A stretch of 64,000 nt of DNA from Cranoglanis bouderius (GCA_023630585.1 CM042566.1:13444754-13508753); one strand, 5' to 3'. Numbered from the stretch's first letter, positions 1-12,546 are shown. The notes: generated by a model not told the origin, from the sequence alone. Numbers and translations are program-made.

Positions 1-60
1 TTTTAAGGCCATGTTTGTAGGCTGCGGTGTGTATTGGGAAGTGGAGTTTGTTGACTAGGT
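1..60 (-). repeat. Start of the Gypsy 3' LTR (cut by window edge)
   Basis: The stretch holding ATGTTTGTAGGCTGCGGTGT matches the outer end of the 5' LTR near 4270 with a few changes. It follows the integrase remnant on the minus strand, so it is best read as the beginning of the second LTR. Confidence 0.55.
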
Positions 61-998
61 TGTACCTCGGGCTGAGGTTTTTGCAGGCGTGGGGTTGTCG
101 CAAGTTTCTGGTAGCGAGCCAGACTCAGTCTCCCAGTTGTTAGTGGGGGTTCTTGATGCTGGTCTGTACTCACCTTGTAGGTTTGGGTGGCCTGCTCGAG
201 ACATTGGTGCGTGTTTGGCCAGAACAGCTTGCTCCTCCAAAAGCAGTCGTCCATGGACAGTGAGTCGGTGGGGCTCATGTTTTAGGGGAAAAACAGGGGC
301 TGGTACCCAAGCACACATTGAAAAGGGGTGAGTTGTGTGGCTGAGTGGTGTAGTGAGTTTTGGGCACACTCCACCCACAGCAGGAACTGGGCCCAATCCT
401 CCTGGTTGGCTGTGCAGAACATGAGGACAAACCGGTTAATCTCCTGGTCTGATCACTCTACCTGGCTGTTACCTTGTGGGTGGTACCCTGAGGTCAGGCT
501 TATGATCATTCCACGTTTCTCCATGAAGCTGGCCCACATGAGAGAGGTGAACTGAGGGCCCTGGTCACTTACTATGTCCTCCAGGAGCCTGATGTACTGG
601 AATACGTGGCTGAATAGGAGTTCCACCCTAGCAGAGGGGAGGTTAGGGAACAGAATCAGGCATAGGTTGATGACTACTAGGATGGCAGTATTTAATCGAT
701 CCACAGGTGTGACCAGGGCTGTTGGGGTGTGGGCAGTGGTAGGAGCTTGCCTGCTGTCAGGGCTTGGGGTACCTTTGCTTGGGCACAGGAAGACACGGTA
801 CAGTGCAAGTCTGTGAACATGTGCAGGCACCAATACTTGTCCCGCAGTAGGTGATAGGTGCGCTGGGTGCCAGGGTGGCCAGTCACTACATAGGTGTGAG
901 CCCAGGTGATGAGTTCTCAGCTGGTCAGGGACAAAAAGCTTGTTCAGAGGGCATGAATCTGGGGAATGTGCTGACAGGGGGTGCGTGATATGGTCCAA
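55..998 (-). pseudogene. Gypsy integrase remnant
   Basis: Minus-strand reading shows an HHCC-type zinc-binding region (TGHPGTQRTYHLLRDKYWC near 885-830), then in another frame the core segment EDIVSDQGPQFTS and SGYHPQGNSQVE (near 570-455), which are hallmarks of Ty3/Gypsy integrases. The C-terminal part (about 396-55) is degenerate. It needs at least two frameshifts to read through. Confidence 0.82.
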
Positions 999-999
999 T

Positions 1000-2930
1000 C
1001 CAGTTCCCAGGCAATAGTGCCCACAAAGCAGGAGGGGGAAAGGATGAGTTCCTCCCTGCTTTCTCAGGGGTCAACTGCCTGGATGCAGGACAGTGTGTCC
1101 TCCTTGGTATTTTTGGACCCCTGTCTCACAGGCATCTACCTCCACAACGAAAGGCCTCAAAGGATCAGGGTGCTTGACGATGGGAGCTGTGGTGAAAGCA
1201 GTTTTGAGCTGTTTTGACTATTCCATGCCAGGCACTTGGGACTCCTTCAGAGCAGTGACATTAAGGGAGGAGAGATGGAGCTGAAGCCCCAGATGAAGTG
1301 CCAATAAAAGTTAGTGATAAGTTTAATGTGAACACTCTGTTTAATATGAACACTCTTCTCTCCTTGTCCCCTTGTTAACACTTTTCCTCCTTTCCTCCTT
1401 TGTGAACACCTTTTCCCCTTTGTTCCTGTGTTAACACCTTTTCCTCTTTGTTCCTCTGTAACTCTTCCCAACCAGGTACAGATAGATAAAGCCCCTCATC
1501 ATTTGCGTTTTCCTCTGTCTCCCTGAATACCATTTGCGTGTATTTACATACCTTCCCAAATAACATCTGCTCGTATTCCATGACTTCCTAAAAAAACATA
1601 TATGGTGTTGTTCCTGTCTTACATTGATAAATTTCCTGTTTCATGCAAATGTGCACTTCCAGCTAGCCAATCAATAGTTAACCCATTGTCTCTGCTGTGT
1701 GCCAAGCATGATATATACTATGCCTTTCTTTGAATAAATGAGAGATCTTGCCATTTGAATTCTGTGTGTCTGTGCATCATTTGGCAACTCTCCCAAGAGC
1801 TTGGTATGGGAAGCGTGTAGTGGGCGAGGGCGCCGTCTTTTTGTGTATGTCCGCTTTCTCTCTTTTTAAGAATCACAACCCGAGGTTCATCAATCGTAAC
1901 AGTTTTCTGGGGGCTCGTTCTGGGATATCAATTAAGATCCTAACAGTTAGCAAATCCAAACAAGTACTGTAGGTCCTTGATCGTCTGTGGCATGGGCAAG
2001 TTGATGGCGGCAGCCACCTTGGACTGGTCCATGGACACTCCATACACTTTGATGATGTAGCCCAAGAATGACAAGGTGCACTGGTGGATCTCGCACTTCT
2101 CCAACTTCATGTACAACTGGTGCTGCAGGTGATGCTGGAGGACCTTGCAGATGTGGTGGACATGACTGTTGAAGGAGGGGGAGTAGATCAAGATGTCATT
2201 GATGTAGGCGATGATGTACATCCCCAGCATGTCCCTCAAGACATCATTAATCAGGGAGTAGAACAATGAGGGGACAAAAGAGAACCCATATGGCATCATG
2301 CAGTAATCATAGTGGCCAGAGGTGGTGCTAAAGGCTGTTTTCCATTCGTCCCCCTCTCTGATACGCAACAGGATGTATGCACTGCAGAGCTGTAGCTTGG
2401 TAAAGATCCAGGTGGACCTTAGCTGTTCTAGAGCTGTGGGATCTAAGGGCAGAGGATACCGGTACTTGACTGTGCATTGATTAAGCGCCCGATGGTCAAT
2501 ACAGGGTTTGAGGCCGCCCATATTTTCTTCACAAAGAAGAATCCAGCTGAGGTGGGAGAAGTGGATGGCCTGATGTAACCCTGCTGGAGCACCTCCTGGA
2601 TGAACTCCTCCATTGCCTGCTGCTCAGCCATGGACAGGGGATAGACTTGGGTGAGGCTCCAGGTAGTAGCTCAATGACACAATCATAGGGACAATGTGGG
2701 AGCAGCCCACTGGTGTTGGCTTTGCCGAAAATCTCCCTCAGGTCCTGGTATTTGGGGGAATCATGAGGGGAGCGTGGGGCTTTCCACAGAGGTGGAGGAC
2801 CAGCGAGTGAGCTGCTTGTCTTACCAGCAGATTTGGGGGTTATCTGCAGGAACGCCAGGATCACAGGATGTTTGGACAAGACTGTGACCAGCAGTGCAAT
2901 GTGTTCCTGGTGGGGCGTACTATTCAAAAG
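1000..2930 (-). pseudogene. Gypsy pol remnant: protease, reverse transcriptase, start of RNase H
   Basis: The minus strand carries a protease remnant with a stop at the expected DSG site (near 3060), a linker, then a reverse transcriptase. The RT palm motifs are recognisable but mutated: FTKLQLCSAY replaces the usual FxKLDLRxAY, so the first catalytic Asp is Gln. YIND at 2195-2206 replaces YxDD. The RT thumb is cut after FGFAN at about 1946 and continues at 1314 with NFYWHF and a VEVDA segment typical of the RNase H start. Between the two halves sits the LTR insertion at 1315-1945. Several frameshifts are present. Confidence 0.82.
1315..1945 (+). mobile_element. 631-bp LTR insertion (solo LTR or internally deleted ERV-like element) inside the Gypsy element
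   Basis: The insertion starts TGATAAG and ends CCTAACA (TG...CA ends). It is flanked by an exact 5-bp direct repeat, GTTAG at 1310-1314 and 1946-1950. Removing it rejoins the Gypsy RT reading FGFA-N-FYWHF. Inside are imperfect repeats of about 30 bp rich in TTTTCC and GTTAACAC (1370-1460), TATATA near 1711, an AATAAA at about 1733 and a PBS-like stretch TGGGGGCTCGTTCTGGGAT at 1908-1926 that resembles a tRNA-Pro binding site. The last point suggests that 1315-1902 is a 5' LTR plus leader fused to the tip of a 3' LTR, rather than a plain solo LTR. Confidence 0.8.
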
Positions 2931-3041
2931 GGGAGGGGCTGCCCTGATGGGTCCCCCATGGGTCTCCCATTGATGGCCTGGACTCTCAGTGGGTGCAGTA
3001 GAGGCTGAGTGGGGATGTTGAGGCAGTTCACCATTTCCTGA

Positions 3042-3830
3042 TCAACAAAGTTCCCCACCGACCACTAGTCCGTCAACACACCCGAGTGTTGTACTACAGT
3101 TGGCATTGTAATGGATTGATGAGAAAAAGACTGGGATGGACTTACCATTTGTGAGTGGGGGGTGGGGCTCCCACTCATGACTGGACCAGTCTGGGTGTGG
3201 AGGGAGCACTGCCCAATAAGGTGGTCTGCCTGGCCACAGAAGAAGCACGGAACACCCCAGCTGCTTGGGCTCCATGGGAGCGATGGTACTTGGAAGACCG
3301 CCCTCTCCCAAAGGCAGACGGCAGTTGGGCAGCAAGTGGTCAAGTCGGATGTTGAGGTCGATGAGGGAAACTCAGTAAAAAGCGGCCTTCAGAGCTGTGT
3401 TTTTCCAGCCATTGCCTGCCACGATCATGCAGATCTCGATAGTGTAGTCGGCCACTCGGTGGGAGCCTTGGGTGATGGTCAGGAGCTGCTCAGCTTCTCA
3501 AATGAGAAGAAAAAGGAAAAAAAAAAAAAGGAAAAGAAAAGGAGAGAGAGACAGCTGGAAAGATATGATGACATTAACAAGTGCTCCTTTAACAGATTTT
3601 ACCTCTGAAAACTTTTCCAGCATGGGCATCAGCGAGCTGGTAGCAGACACCGGTGTGCAGGGTAGCATGGTTGAGGTGAGGGCTTGTGACAGGAGATTTA
3701 TCTTGGCGTTGGTGTCTGCCAAATGTCGCCACTGCTCTCCCATCAGCTGCCTGTGAGCTGTGATGAGTTGCCACCAGTCCGGGTTTCCTGCTGCATCCAT
3801 GCTATCAGCGATGTATTCTGTCATGTAAAG
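3042..3830 (-). pseudogene. Gypsy gag remnant
   Basis: A minus-strand ATG near 3824 opens a gag-like N-terminus (residues MTEYIADSMDAAGN) that runs to about 3590. The middle of gag is then lost and replaced by a purine-rich AAAAGG/GAGA stretch (3499-3560). Gag-like sequence resumes (AEQLLTITQGSHRVADYTIE) and ends in a CCHC zinc knuckle at 3206-3247 with spacing C-x2-C-x4-H-x4-C. Gag would package the element RNA. The deletion and frame breaks make it non-functional. Confidence 0.78.
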
Positions 3831-3839
3831 AGGCTGAGA

Positions 3840-4108
3840 CGGATGCAAATGCAGTACAGTTTCTCTTTAATGAGACCATAATACACAAATCCAAATTAGC
3901 AGGCAGAATCAGAATCAATAAGCAGGTTAAGGTCAGGAGATCTACAAACAGGACAAACTGGGCAAAGACTAATAACAAAGAATCAAAGTATGAGACAAGG
4001 TCAAACCAGATAAACAGACACAGGAAACAAGCTTTGTAATGTCAGGTGCAGAGATAAAACTGAGCGTATACTTCACAAGGTGTTGAGTGAAAGTCTCTTT
4101 TAAAGAGT

Positions 4109-4189
<81 letters not shown>

Positions 4190-4325
4190 ATTGGGAACAG
4201 ACATGCTTCATCAAAAGTCCAGTGACTGTGAACATGTGTGAGTTCTGGGGAGTGTAGTCTGGGGCAACCATGTTTGTAGGCCGCGGTGTGTGTTGTGTGA
4301 AGTGGAGTTTTTTGGGTTGGGTTGA
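3840..4325 (-). repeat. 5' LTR of the Gypsy element, with internal GT expansion
   Basis: This segment lies directly upstream of the gag start on the minus strand. An ATTAAAG-type signal (minus strand, near 3870) lies about 55 bases before the gag ATG. A long (GT)n array at 4110-4187 has expanded inside it. The outer boundary is set by similarity of 4268-4315 to 9-55 and is accurate only to about 20 bases. Confidence 0.6.
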
Positions 4326-4802
4326 CCTGAAACATGAACTGTCTCCTCCAAATAAAATATTTTTAAAAAATCAAAATAGGCCTACATTCAAAATACCACA
4401 CACGTGTCATATGCACTGGTAACACTTGTATACAGCAGCTAAAGAAAATTGTAAATAAACAAAGAAAGCAAATGTCAGATAAAATAGATTGATATACTGC
4501 ATGTACAGTATAATAATAAGTGCTGTAAATGTAAACATAACATACAAATTAGTAGCAACATACTAATATGCATATTACTAATTAGCAACATACTAATAAC
4601 ATTCTACCTGAATATAACAAATTTCTCATCCAAAAGGCAATGACAAAACGATTCACTACTAAAAAAAAAAAAATCCCTAACTTCTGCCATCGATGTGACG
4701 TAATCGCTATCGCTTACTACATTTGTAGCTACACCGCCATCGTGTGGTGAATTGCGGCGCTGCTGTTGTACAGCCAATGACCAACAGAGGGCGCGTTTAT
4801 AA

Positions 4803-4854
<52 letters not shown>

Positions 4855-5088
4855 GTCCTGGATGACGGGGAGGAACGTCATGTACGGAAAAGTAGGTGTC
4901 ATTAAATTCTTCTACTGCGCGCGCAAAAAAAAAAATAAATAAATAAACAAAATAGTGACGCAGAGTACACAGAGTGTTTGCATATAGCGCTACATATAAA
5001 GGTACACCGCTGTGCTTAGGGAAAGCGTCAGCTGACATGAGGCATTACTGTGTTGTTATGTAATGTCCAGGTCAGGGATCTGACATGA

Positions 5089-5124
<36 letters not shown>

Positions 5125-5334
5125 AGGCCTGACAGTGACGTATATTAATAGATATAAACAGAGAAGGTGACAGAAAGTCAGTCAGAAAGCACGTAAGAAT
5201 AAATAACGACATAATGGAGGATTTGTTTTCACCTTCTCCCTCTCTCTCTCTCTCTCTCTCTCATTCAACAGAGGAATGACGCAGTAGTTTGAGGCCAGAG
5301 GAAGGGCTGCTGCCCTGGGAGAAGAGTGCACCAC

Positions 5335-5372
<38 letters not shown>

Positions 5373-5496
5373 GAGTGACTGACAGTGCTACTGGATTCAG
5401 GCTCATGACTTAGGAGGAAAAGAAGAATCAGGTATGAGAATCAAGATTCTCAGTTTCTCTCTTTGGGAATATTAAAAATAGCCCGTGTGTGAGAAA

Positions 5497-5580
5497 GAAA
5501 GAGAGACAGACAGGCAGACAGACAGACAGGCAGACAGACAGGCAGGCAGGAAGACAGACAGGCAGGCAGGAAGACAGACA
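5497..5580. repeat. CAGA/CAGG tetranucleotide array
   Basis: About 21 tetramers alternate between CAGA and CAGG, with a duplicated higher-order block containing AGGAAGACAGAC near 5548 and 5568. Confidence 0.9.
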
Positions 5581-7087
5581 GAGTGTGTGTTTTGAGTTGA
5601 CTGTAGGAATACAGAGCTGGTCAGGTGACACTGAGTGACTGTATGTGTGTATACGTGTGTAAGAGCTCTTTTTCCAAATGTCCTCATGGAGGATGGTATA
5701 GGAGAATGGTCCTTCATTATGTAGCAAAGGCCTATTTCCTTGCATTCATCTAGCTTTATTGGTTTCTATTCTATTTATTTATTTATTTGTTTATTTTTAC
5801 ATCCCCAGCAGGCGGCACTGCGCACTGACTTGCACACTCCGTGTTTAGTGAAGAAGAAGAAGCAGACAAGAGACGATCACGATCGGGACGACTGCACTGC
5901 AGGTCGGTACAGAATTACTAACCCTACTCTGGCTCGCTGTGACACTTCACACACACTTCACTAACTCTTATACACGCCTGTGTATTCCTGCATTGCGTCA
6001 TGGCTTTGGTCTTTCAGTAAACACCGAGGTGTGTTTTTCGATGTTTTTGATGTGCCGCAGCATTTCTGTTGCATTACTGTGAATCAGACAAACTCTTCTA
6101 GGTTTTTTTGTTTTGTTTTGTTTGTTTTGTTTTTTCAGAGCCGACCGATCCTGTCACCTGCTGTGTTTCATTCCCGTTTTTCCCTTTACTACTTGGCTGC
6201 CCTCCATCACAAGGGCCTATCTGTTACTTTGTCAGCTTGAGTGAAGTGCATTAGATGCGGGCTGGAAGAGCTCAACTTACCCAGAAGGCATTGCTGCAAT
6301 TTAACACAGTGTCCTTTGAAAAACAGTGGAAGAATGCAGTAAAAAAAATATATGTACATATACATACATTATATATATATATATATATATATAAACAAAT
6401 AACTAAGATGATCGGCGGTCTCAAATCAAGTCCGTGTTCCATAGAATAGAGAGTGGCTATAAATGGAAGACTGTAAAAGGACTAGGCTGCATTCCAGTAC
6501 TGCTTTTAACATTTTTCCTTGTCCAGTTGCCCTACTTTTCTTTCCCCTTTGGCAGTCATCCATCTTGAGAGCTGTTACGTTACTTCTTTGAACTGAAGTG
6601 TGTTACATGATTATTAGATGAGCAAACTCAGGAGCACAGCTTACTCATAAAAATTGCTGAGTTTTAACCTGTTATATAAAAAGGTTAAAGCTTTTGTGCC
6701 ATAAGTAGTGTTGTTTTTTATTTTATTTAATCAAGCATTCACCAGTAGCACAACTTACCCAGATTGCATTGCTGCACATATATATAACGCTGTGTATGAA
6801 CAAAAAAATATATACTTTATATATAACCCCCCCCCCCCCCCCCTCTCCTCTCCCCCCCCCCCCCCCCTTCTGAGTCCTCCATTTGTACATGACAGCTAAT
6901 GGATAACTGCGCTACTGAATACTGCTGGGAGGTCAGGACGCTGGGTAGAGATAGCAAGCCAGCACTCCGATCTAGACACCATATATAATCATTCAAAGGA
7001 AAAAACTACACAAATACAAATCTCCAAGGAAATCACCTAAACAGCTCCAGGGTCCCTGGTACAACCCAAAGATCGCTGATTGTCTGT

Positions 7088-7300
7088 GAACATGTTCGCC
7101 TAATGTCTGTATGGGTTTCCTCTGGGTTCTCCGGTTTTCTCCGGCCTTCCAAAAACATGTCAGTAGATGGACTGGCTATGCTAAATTGCGCTTATGATGG
7201 ACATCCCATCCACGTACTATTCTTTCCTCAATCCCAGCGTTCCTGGAATAAGCTCTGGATCCATAACTATAACCGTGACCAGGATAAAGCAGTTACTGAA
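7088..7300 (+). repeat. SINE-like dispersed repeat, copy 1
   Basis: Contains the block GGGTTTCCTCTGGGTTCTCC, then AAAAACATGTCAGTAGATGG, and ends with CCAGGATAAAGCAGTTACTG. The same ending is seen at 46180 and 52210. This is a very common teleost dispersed repeat, similar to what I recall of catfish Mermaid-type SINEs; the family name is from memory. Confidence 0.65.
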
Positions 7301-7982
7301 GAGCAATCAGTGAAAAATTGGATACCCAAACCCGATGCCTAACACAAAAGTGAGTGTGCAAGCCCATTTGTTTTCGTAAGTCTGTTAGGAAATCGCATCA
7401 GCTGTTGAACGGTACAGCTCCAGTGCAAACCGGTGTTACGTAGATTAAATGCGCTTCAGCGAGGGCACTTTGACAACAGAATCGGAGCATAGCCCAGGGT
7501 CGTTTGACACTGAATAGGCTGCACTCCTGTCTCACCAGGATGGGTGAGTTAGTGTTAACGTGGTAATGCTGCTCATGTTGAGACAGGAAGTGAGTGATGA
7601 TGTGGCAGCGCACCACCTACGCACCACACGGTGACTCAGAGAGAAAATAACACTGCGGTTTGTTCACGCTCCTGTAGTGTGCACTACTTGGCGGTGTTGT
7701 GTTCTGTAGCTTCAGGCCATCTCGTTAGATCATCTCTTCATCTCTGTGCTGATCAGTATACACATTTGGATGAAAACGGGACCCATCCTATGCCTGGGGC
7801 TCGTCTTGACGGCAGGTGTGTGCGCACAGGTGGGAATGGAAATAAGATATGAAGGCAATGAGACACCACTGACAGCATCACCTTGCTGCACATTTACAAG
7901 CACCATGCATTTTTTTTTAAATGATTGCGTATGATTGTTTCTTCCGGCTGTAAATGAGCTGAACATTGAAAGACTGGATTTT

Positions 7983-8040
7983 TAAAACCCTATACTATAC
8001 TATACTAAACTATACTATACTATACTATACTATACTATAC
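7983..8040. repeat. TATAC pentanucleotide array
   Basis: About eleven tandem copies of the 5-mer (TATAC/CTATA) with one variant unit (TAAAC). Confidence 0.9.
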
Positions 8041-9224
8041 ATTCTAGAACCGTGCAGCTCAGAAATAAAGCTCTCTGCACTGATGGGTCGGTATTAGTGT
8101 ATTACATATTGCACACAGAGCACTTAATGTGTCATGGGAAAGTCATATTTACATGCGTTCCATTTTTAGGAATAATTTAGACATTTGTATAAAAGAAGCA
8201 GGAAAGTTCCTACCGGAAAGCACATAACTGAAGTTAATTTTTTGAATCTCATCCAGTAGCATGCTTAATCACCACATCCCTTTCTTTCACTCTCGGTTTT
8301 AACAGAGAGAAAAATTGCTGTAGTATAAGAGGAATAAAAGGCTTCAGACTTGAAAAATAATCAACTCTGTGGTGTTAACGGCCATCTGCATCACACCACG
8401 CCTTCAGTTGTTCTCCTATAACTGCACACCTCATCATGTTTTACTCCTTACATACAACATTGGGTTCTCACAAACCATTGTGATATAAAATATTGCTATG
8501 TGCGGTGCAGGCCGTGCATCGTCGACCTGCCGGGGATAATCATTCTGTAAGATCATAAACAGCACATAACCTACAGTATAAACTAGTTACTTAATGTTAG
8601 ACAGCTAGTCTATAAGCTCTGGTTGAAGGGAAAAGGGTCGCTCCATGTAATCTCTCAGCAGGCTGAATGTAGGGGCTTCAGCACCCACTCCACACTGAAG
8701 ATAAATCGACTGACTATCATGCATCAGTTATCAACTTCCCACAAAATTATCGCACGAAAGAAAAATGCTATAATTCCATCATTCTTGAATTCGTCTTCAA
8801 CGAATCTTTAACTCTCTCACTCTCATTTGCTTCGTTTACACTCACACACTTACTCTCTTTCCTGATTGGCTGCCGCCTCCAGCCACTCACTGTGTAGACG
8901 GACTTCTTTCGTGCCTGATGTTGGGCCGTGATAAGGTTTGATTTATTTCGGCTGGTGTAATGGCATACCGGATACGTACAAATATCTGACATTTATCTCA
9001 GGAGATAAGACTAAAGCCTGAAGTCAATAATTCGTATGATCACATACTCATTTTCCATCATAGATTTATAATCCTTTGATCAAGTGACACTTATGTTCTT
9101 TTTCCATAAATAGAATAGGTTATGAATGTAGAGATCGGTAGGAGGTTTTGTTGTTGTTTTTGAAATAAAATGAAGGATAATGCTGTTAGGACATCGAACA
9201 TATTATGATATAAAGATAGCTATA

Positions 9225-9788
9225 CAGTACCGTGCAAATGTTTTAGGCACCCTATTTTTTTAGTACAAACTTTGTTATAGATATTTTATTTTATGACGTC
9301 TACACGATCAAGTCGGTACAAAAACATTTCAGATTCCCAAACATTAGTTTTCTAGCACAAAAATAAATGTTACAGAAAAATGTTTTTATGTCCTTAAAGA
9401 AAGCAGCATATTACGTAAGAGACACTTTTCAGACAGTAAACACAATGAAGGCTGCTGGGTTTTGCTGCAAAAATAAGAAGCGAGTGCGAAAGTCAAAGTG
9501 TCCAGAAGAACTGTGTCTGGTTCTGCAAGATGCTCAATAAAACTTACCAGCTCATTTCCTTATAAAACTGCACAAATTGTACCGGATACTACTATTTTTA
9601 TTATTATTAATTTTTTTATTTTTGTCACACCAAATATTGACTTTGTTTCATTTACTACTGTTTACTGCTCTTTACTGTATTTTTATTTATTTATTTTTTA
9701 ATGTAGAAACATTTAATTTCATTATTTTGAAGGCATCTTTGCTCTACAGCATTTCTTTGCATGTGCCTAAGACTTCTGCACAGCACTG
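9225..9788 (+). mobile_element. Tc1/mariner-type MITE, family A copy 1 (full length)
   Basis: It begins CAGTACCGTGCAAATG...TTTTAGGCAC and ends with the inverse GTGCCTAAGACTTCTGCACA...CTG. TA dinucleotides flank both ends (9223-9224 and 9789-9790). It is 564 bp with no intact transposase. Three further copies lie at 15852, 38316 and 61294. Confidence 0.85.
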
Positions 9789-9913
9789 TATGCTTCGTGG
9801 TCACATTAATGATTCAGTCCGTACAGGATTTCATGGAGATTTTTTTAGTGATTGGAGTGGCCAAAAATATTTGATTTTGCTGCGGCTTTTTCAAAACGAA
9901 ACCTTTTGGTCAG

Positions 9914-10447
9914 TCCCTCCGCGATTTAGCGATTTCGCAATCGCAGAAATGAACGCGAACTCTGCGAGATTCGGAGGAGCTTGCAATTTTTTCAAAATTA
10001 CCGCAGATTTTGCGCGGATCCGGGCCGAGACGCGCCGTCTGACGTCGTCTCGACCCGCATTCAGCCAAAGCCCCCTTCGATTCACGTGCGTGTACACGAG
10101 TACAGCTAAAAGGTCTCGTTTACCAACAAACATCACTGAGAAAGTTCGCCAATTCAGGTTTGGCCAATTCAAGTAGTTTTCCCGCAACAATCACAAAAAA
10201 AAAAAAAAAAACCTCTGCGGAATCCTGTTTTAGCTGTACTCACGTTCGACGCACGTGAATCGAAGAGGGCTTTGGCTGAATGCGCGTTGCGATGACGTCA
10301 CATCACACGTCTTGGTCCAAATCTGAGGAAAATCTGCGGTAATTTCGATCGAAAAATTGCAAGGCCCCCCACCCCCCGAATATTGTTGAGTTTGCTTGAT
10401 TTCGCGTGAGTTTCTGCGATCGCAAAATCGCGAAATCCTGGAGGGAC
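9914..10447. mobile_element. Foldback (inverted-repeat) element, family B copy 1
   Basis: The left arm (9914-10120) begins CAGTCCCTCCGCGATTT. The right arm (10230-10447) ends in GGAGGGACT and is its reverse complement over about 200 bp, including CGATCGCAAAATCGCGAAAT and TTTGGCTGAATGC blocks. The arms flank a loop of about 110 bases with an A-run. The right arm carries TGACGTCA (CRE, about 10294) and CACGTG (E-box, about 10253). A partial second copy is at 38745-39080. No clear target duplication is visible, so the superfamily is undetermined. Confidence 0.78.
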
Positions 10448-11073
10448 TTATCATTTGTGTAAATTAAATCATTAAATCAATAAAATAGTAGTTGCTTTTA
10501 AGCAATCTGTGTGTTGGAGTCTGTATGGAATTTTAAACTGCAGTTTTCTCCCTTTTCACTTTTAGGGGTAAGCAAGGCTTAAATGCTAGAACTAGAACGT
10601 TTTGTATAAAAGAAAACATTCATATTGTACCACGTGAAGGTTTTTCCCAGGCTGCCGCATATATCTAGTGAAACTGACGTTATATCGTAGCATACACGTC
10701 TGACCACGTCAGCTTCTATATGCACATGCACATGCAAGCTCATGGCTTTATTTACATTCACTTTAGAACACTGATCAGTGTATCTCCTTGGAGAAGACTC
10801 GGAACCACAGAAAACGCCCAATTATAATAAAAATGCCTCTCTTTCACTCGCTCTCATCCATATTTTTCTGCCTGTCCTCACACAGTGCACCCATTTAATC
10901 CTTTCGTTTTGTAACATCCGTCTGTTCCGCTTCTCTCCCTTTTTTTTTTCTATTTCCCATCTCTTACTCCCTCCTCCTGCCATCCATCATCTTCCCTTGT
11001 GTTTCCGTGCCCTCATTCATTCTTCACTCATGTTTTTCACGCACCGTTCCTTCTGTGCCCTCATTCTCTCCCC

Positions 11074-11128
<55 letters not shown>

Positions 11129-11253
11129 CTCACTGCATTGATCAGGCTGCAGCTTAGCTGCATTAAAATATGCATTAAAAAGGGCTGCAGTAGTGAGATG
11201 AATCTGTCTATCCTGCGTGTGAGATAGACACCACTCATGCGCGTGCGCGTGTA

Positions 11254-11284
<31 letters not shown>

Positions 11285-11665
11285 CTGTATGCAAATGTAT
11301 AGACACTGTTTTTTTCCCTAATCTCCTAGCCACCGCCACTGCTGCTAACCCGAGATCGTTTTTTTTTTTTTTTTCCCTCTGACATCACCATCATAGGGTT
11401 CTGCTTCTACCTCTTTCTCTTTTTTGGGTCACTCTGCCTTTCAGCTTTCCTGTTTCCAGTCTTTCTTTCCTTCCTTCCTCCACCGCTACAGAGCAGTCAT
11501 TCCTCCTATACTATCATCCACCCTTTCATCCTTTTCCCTTTTTCGCAGCGTGCATCTGTTCTGCTCTGCCTTTTTCTTCTCCCTCTCTCTCCCTCTCTCT
11601 CGCCGTCCATCATCTTCCCTGGTGTTTCAGCAGTGTTTCTGACGTTAGCACCGTACCATTCCGCA

Positions 11666-11703
<38 letters not shown>

Positions 11704-12491
11704 TCTCTGTCTCTCGCTCCCAACCGTTTTCCAGCCATGTTGATTAAAGTTGCAGTGGTTATTCCAGAGCAAAGTCGATGCCACCTCTGAAGCTCAGCGG
11801 AAAGAAGGCTCTGAGAAGAGAGAGGGAGCGAGAGAGATGGAGAGAGAGAGAGAGAGGGAGCGAGAGAGAGTGCACGAGAGATAGAGAGAGAGAGAGAGAT
11901 GACGCACAGACGTTGAGAGCAGTGCTAGACAGCAAGCAACGAGTCAAACGAGTCAATTTTTATTTTCGTTGCAAGATGGCGCATTTTTCTGTTTCGTCTG
12001 TTTCACCTCATTCTCTGATGCACAGAAATAAATAGTATATTCTACGTGTTTCCTTCTCTGCAGAAAGCGCTGTGATGCGATTCTTGCTCTGCGTATGACT
12101 GGACGCCAGCAGCTGTGTTTCATTTTGCTGAGGTAGGGGATTTTTTTTTTTCCAATTTTATTTTTAGTTCGAATTGTAAAAAAAAAAAAAAAAAATTCAT
12201 ATACCATTATTGACCGGCCTTCGCTTTTCTCTATGCTGCTATTTTACACTATGTTAAAGAAGGGTGTGGCAGCGTCCGTTTCCGCACATCTGCGGATGAG
12301 GAGTTAGAACGCGAAAACAATAAGACAACGTAACAAAATTCGTGTTAAAAACAAAACAAACAAAAACTCCCAACAGTTAGCTTTAGTGTACTGCACTGTT
12401 AAGCAGGTTTACTGACTCATACGCGAACCGCCATCGCAGGAAAAGATGCAGCAAGCCCTCAGTGTGAGAGTCCAGAGGCTGAGCAGACAAA

Positions 12492-12546
<55 letters not shown>

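Larger units (their letters stand above)
1..4325 (-). mobile_element. Degenerate Ty3/Gypsy LTR retrotransposon
   Basis: Read on the minus strand, the order is 5' LTR (about 4325-3840), gag with a zinc knuckle, protease remnant, reverse transcriptase and integrase, then the start of a second LTR at the window edge. This is the domain order of Ty3/Gypsy elements. About 40 bases near 9-50 resemble 4268-4310, as expected where the 3' LTR begins, so the element continues left of the window. Stops, frameshifts, a gag deletion and lost catalytic residues show it is dead. A separate LTR is inserted at 1315-1945. Confidence 0.88.
4326..9222. other. Gene-free, microsatellite-rich stretch
   Basis: No coding exon is recognisable here. 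Simple repeats include (CT)n/(CA)n at 4803-4854, (GA)n at 5085-5125, (CT)n at 5237-5263, (CA)n at 5335-5367, a CAGA/CAGG array at 5497-5580, (TA)n at 6368-6393, C-runs at 6829-6867 and a TATAC pentamer array at 7983-8040. A SINE-like copy lies at 7088-7300. A donor-like CAG|GTATGA near 5429 follows a mixed-composition segment, but nothing else supports an exon. Confidence 0.6.

Noticed and set aside
4042..4335. ORFs of Thr-His or Val-Cys repeats over CA/GT arrays here and elsewhere
   Set aside because: These are translations of dinucleotide repeats. Only the one contiguous with rasa2 exon 1 deserves attention.
9577..10176. 199-codon plus-strand ORF
   Set aside because: It runs across the MITE at 9225-9788 and the foldback arm at 9914, so it is chance readthrough of two non-coding elements.
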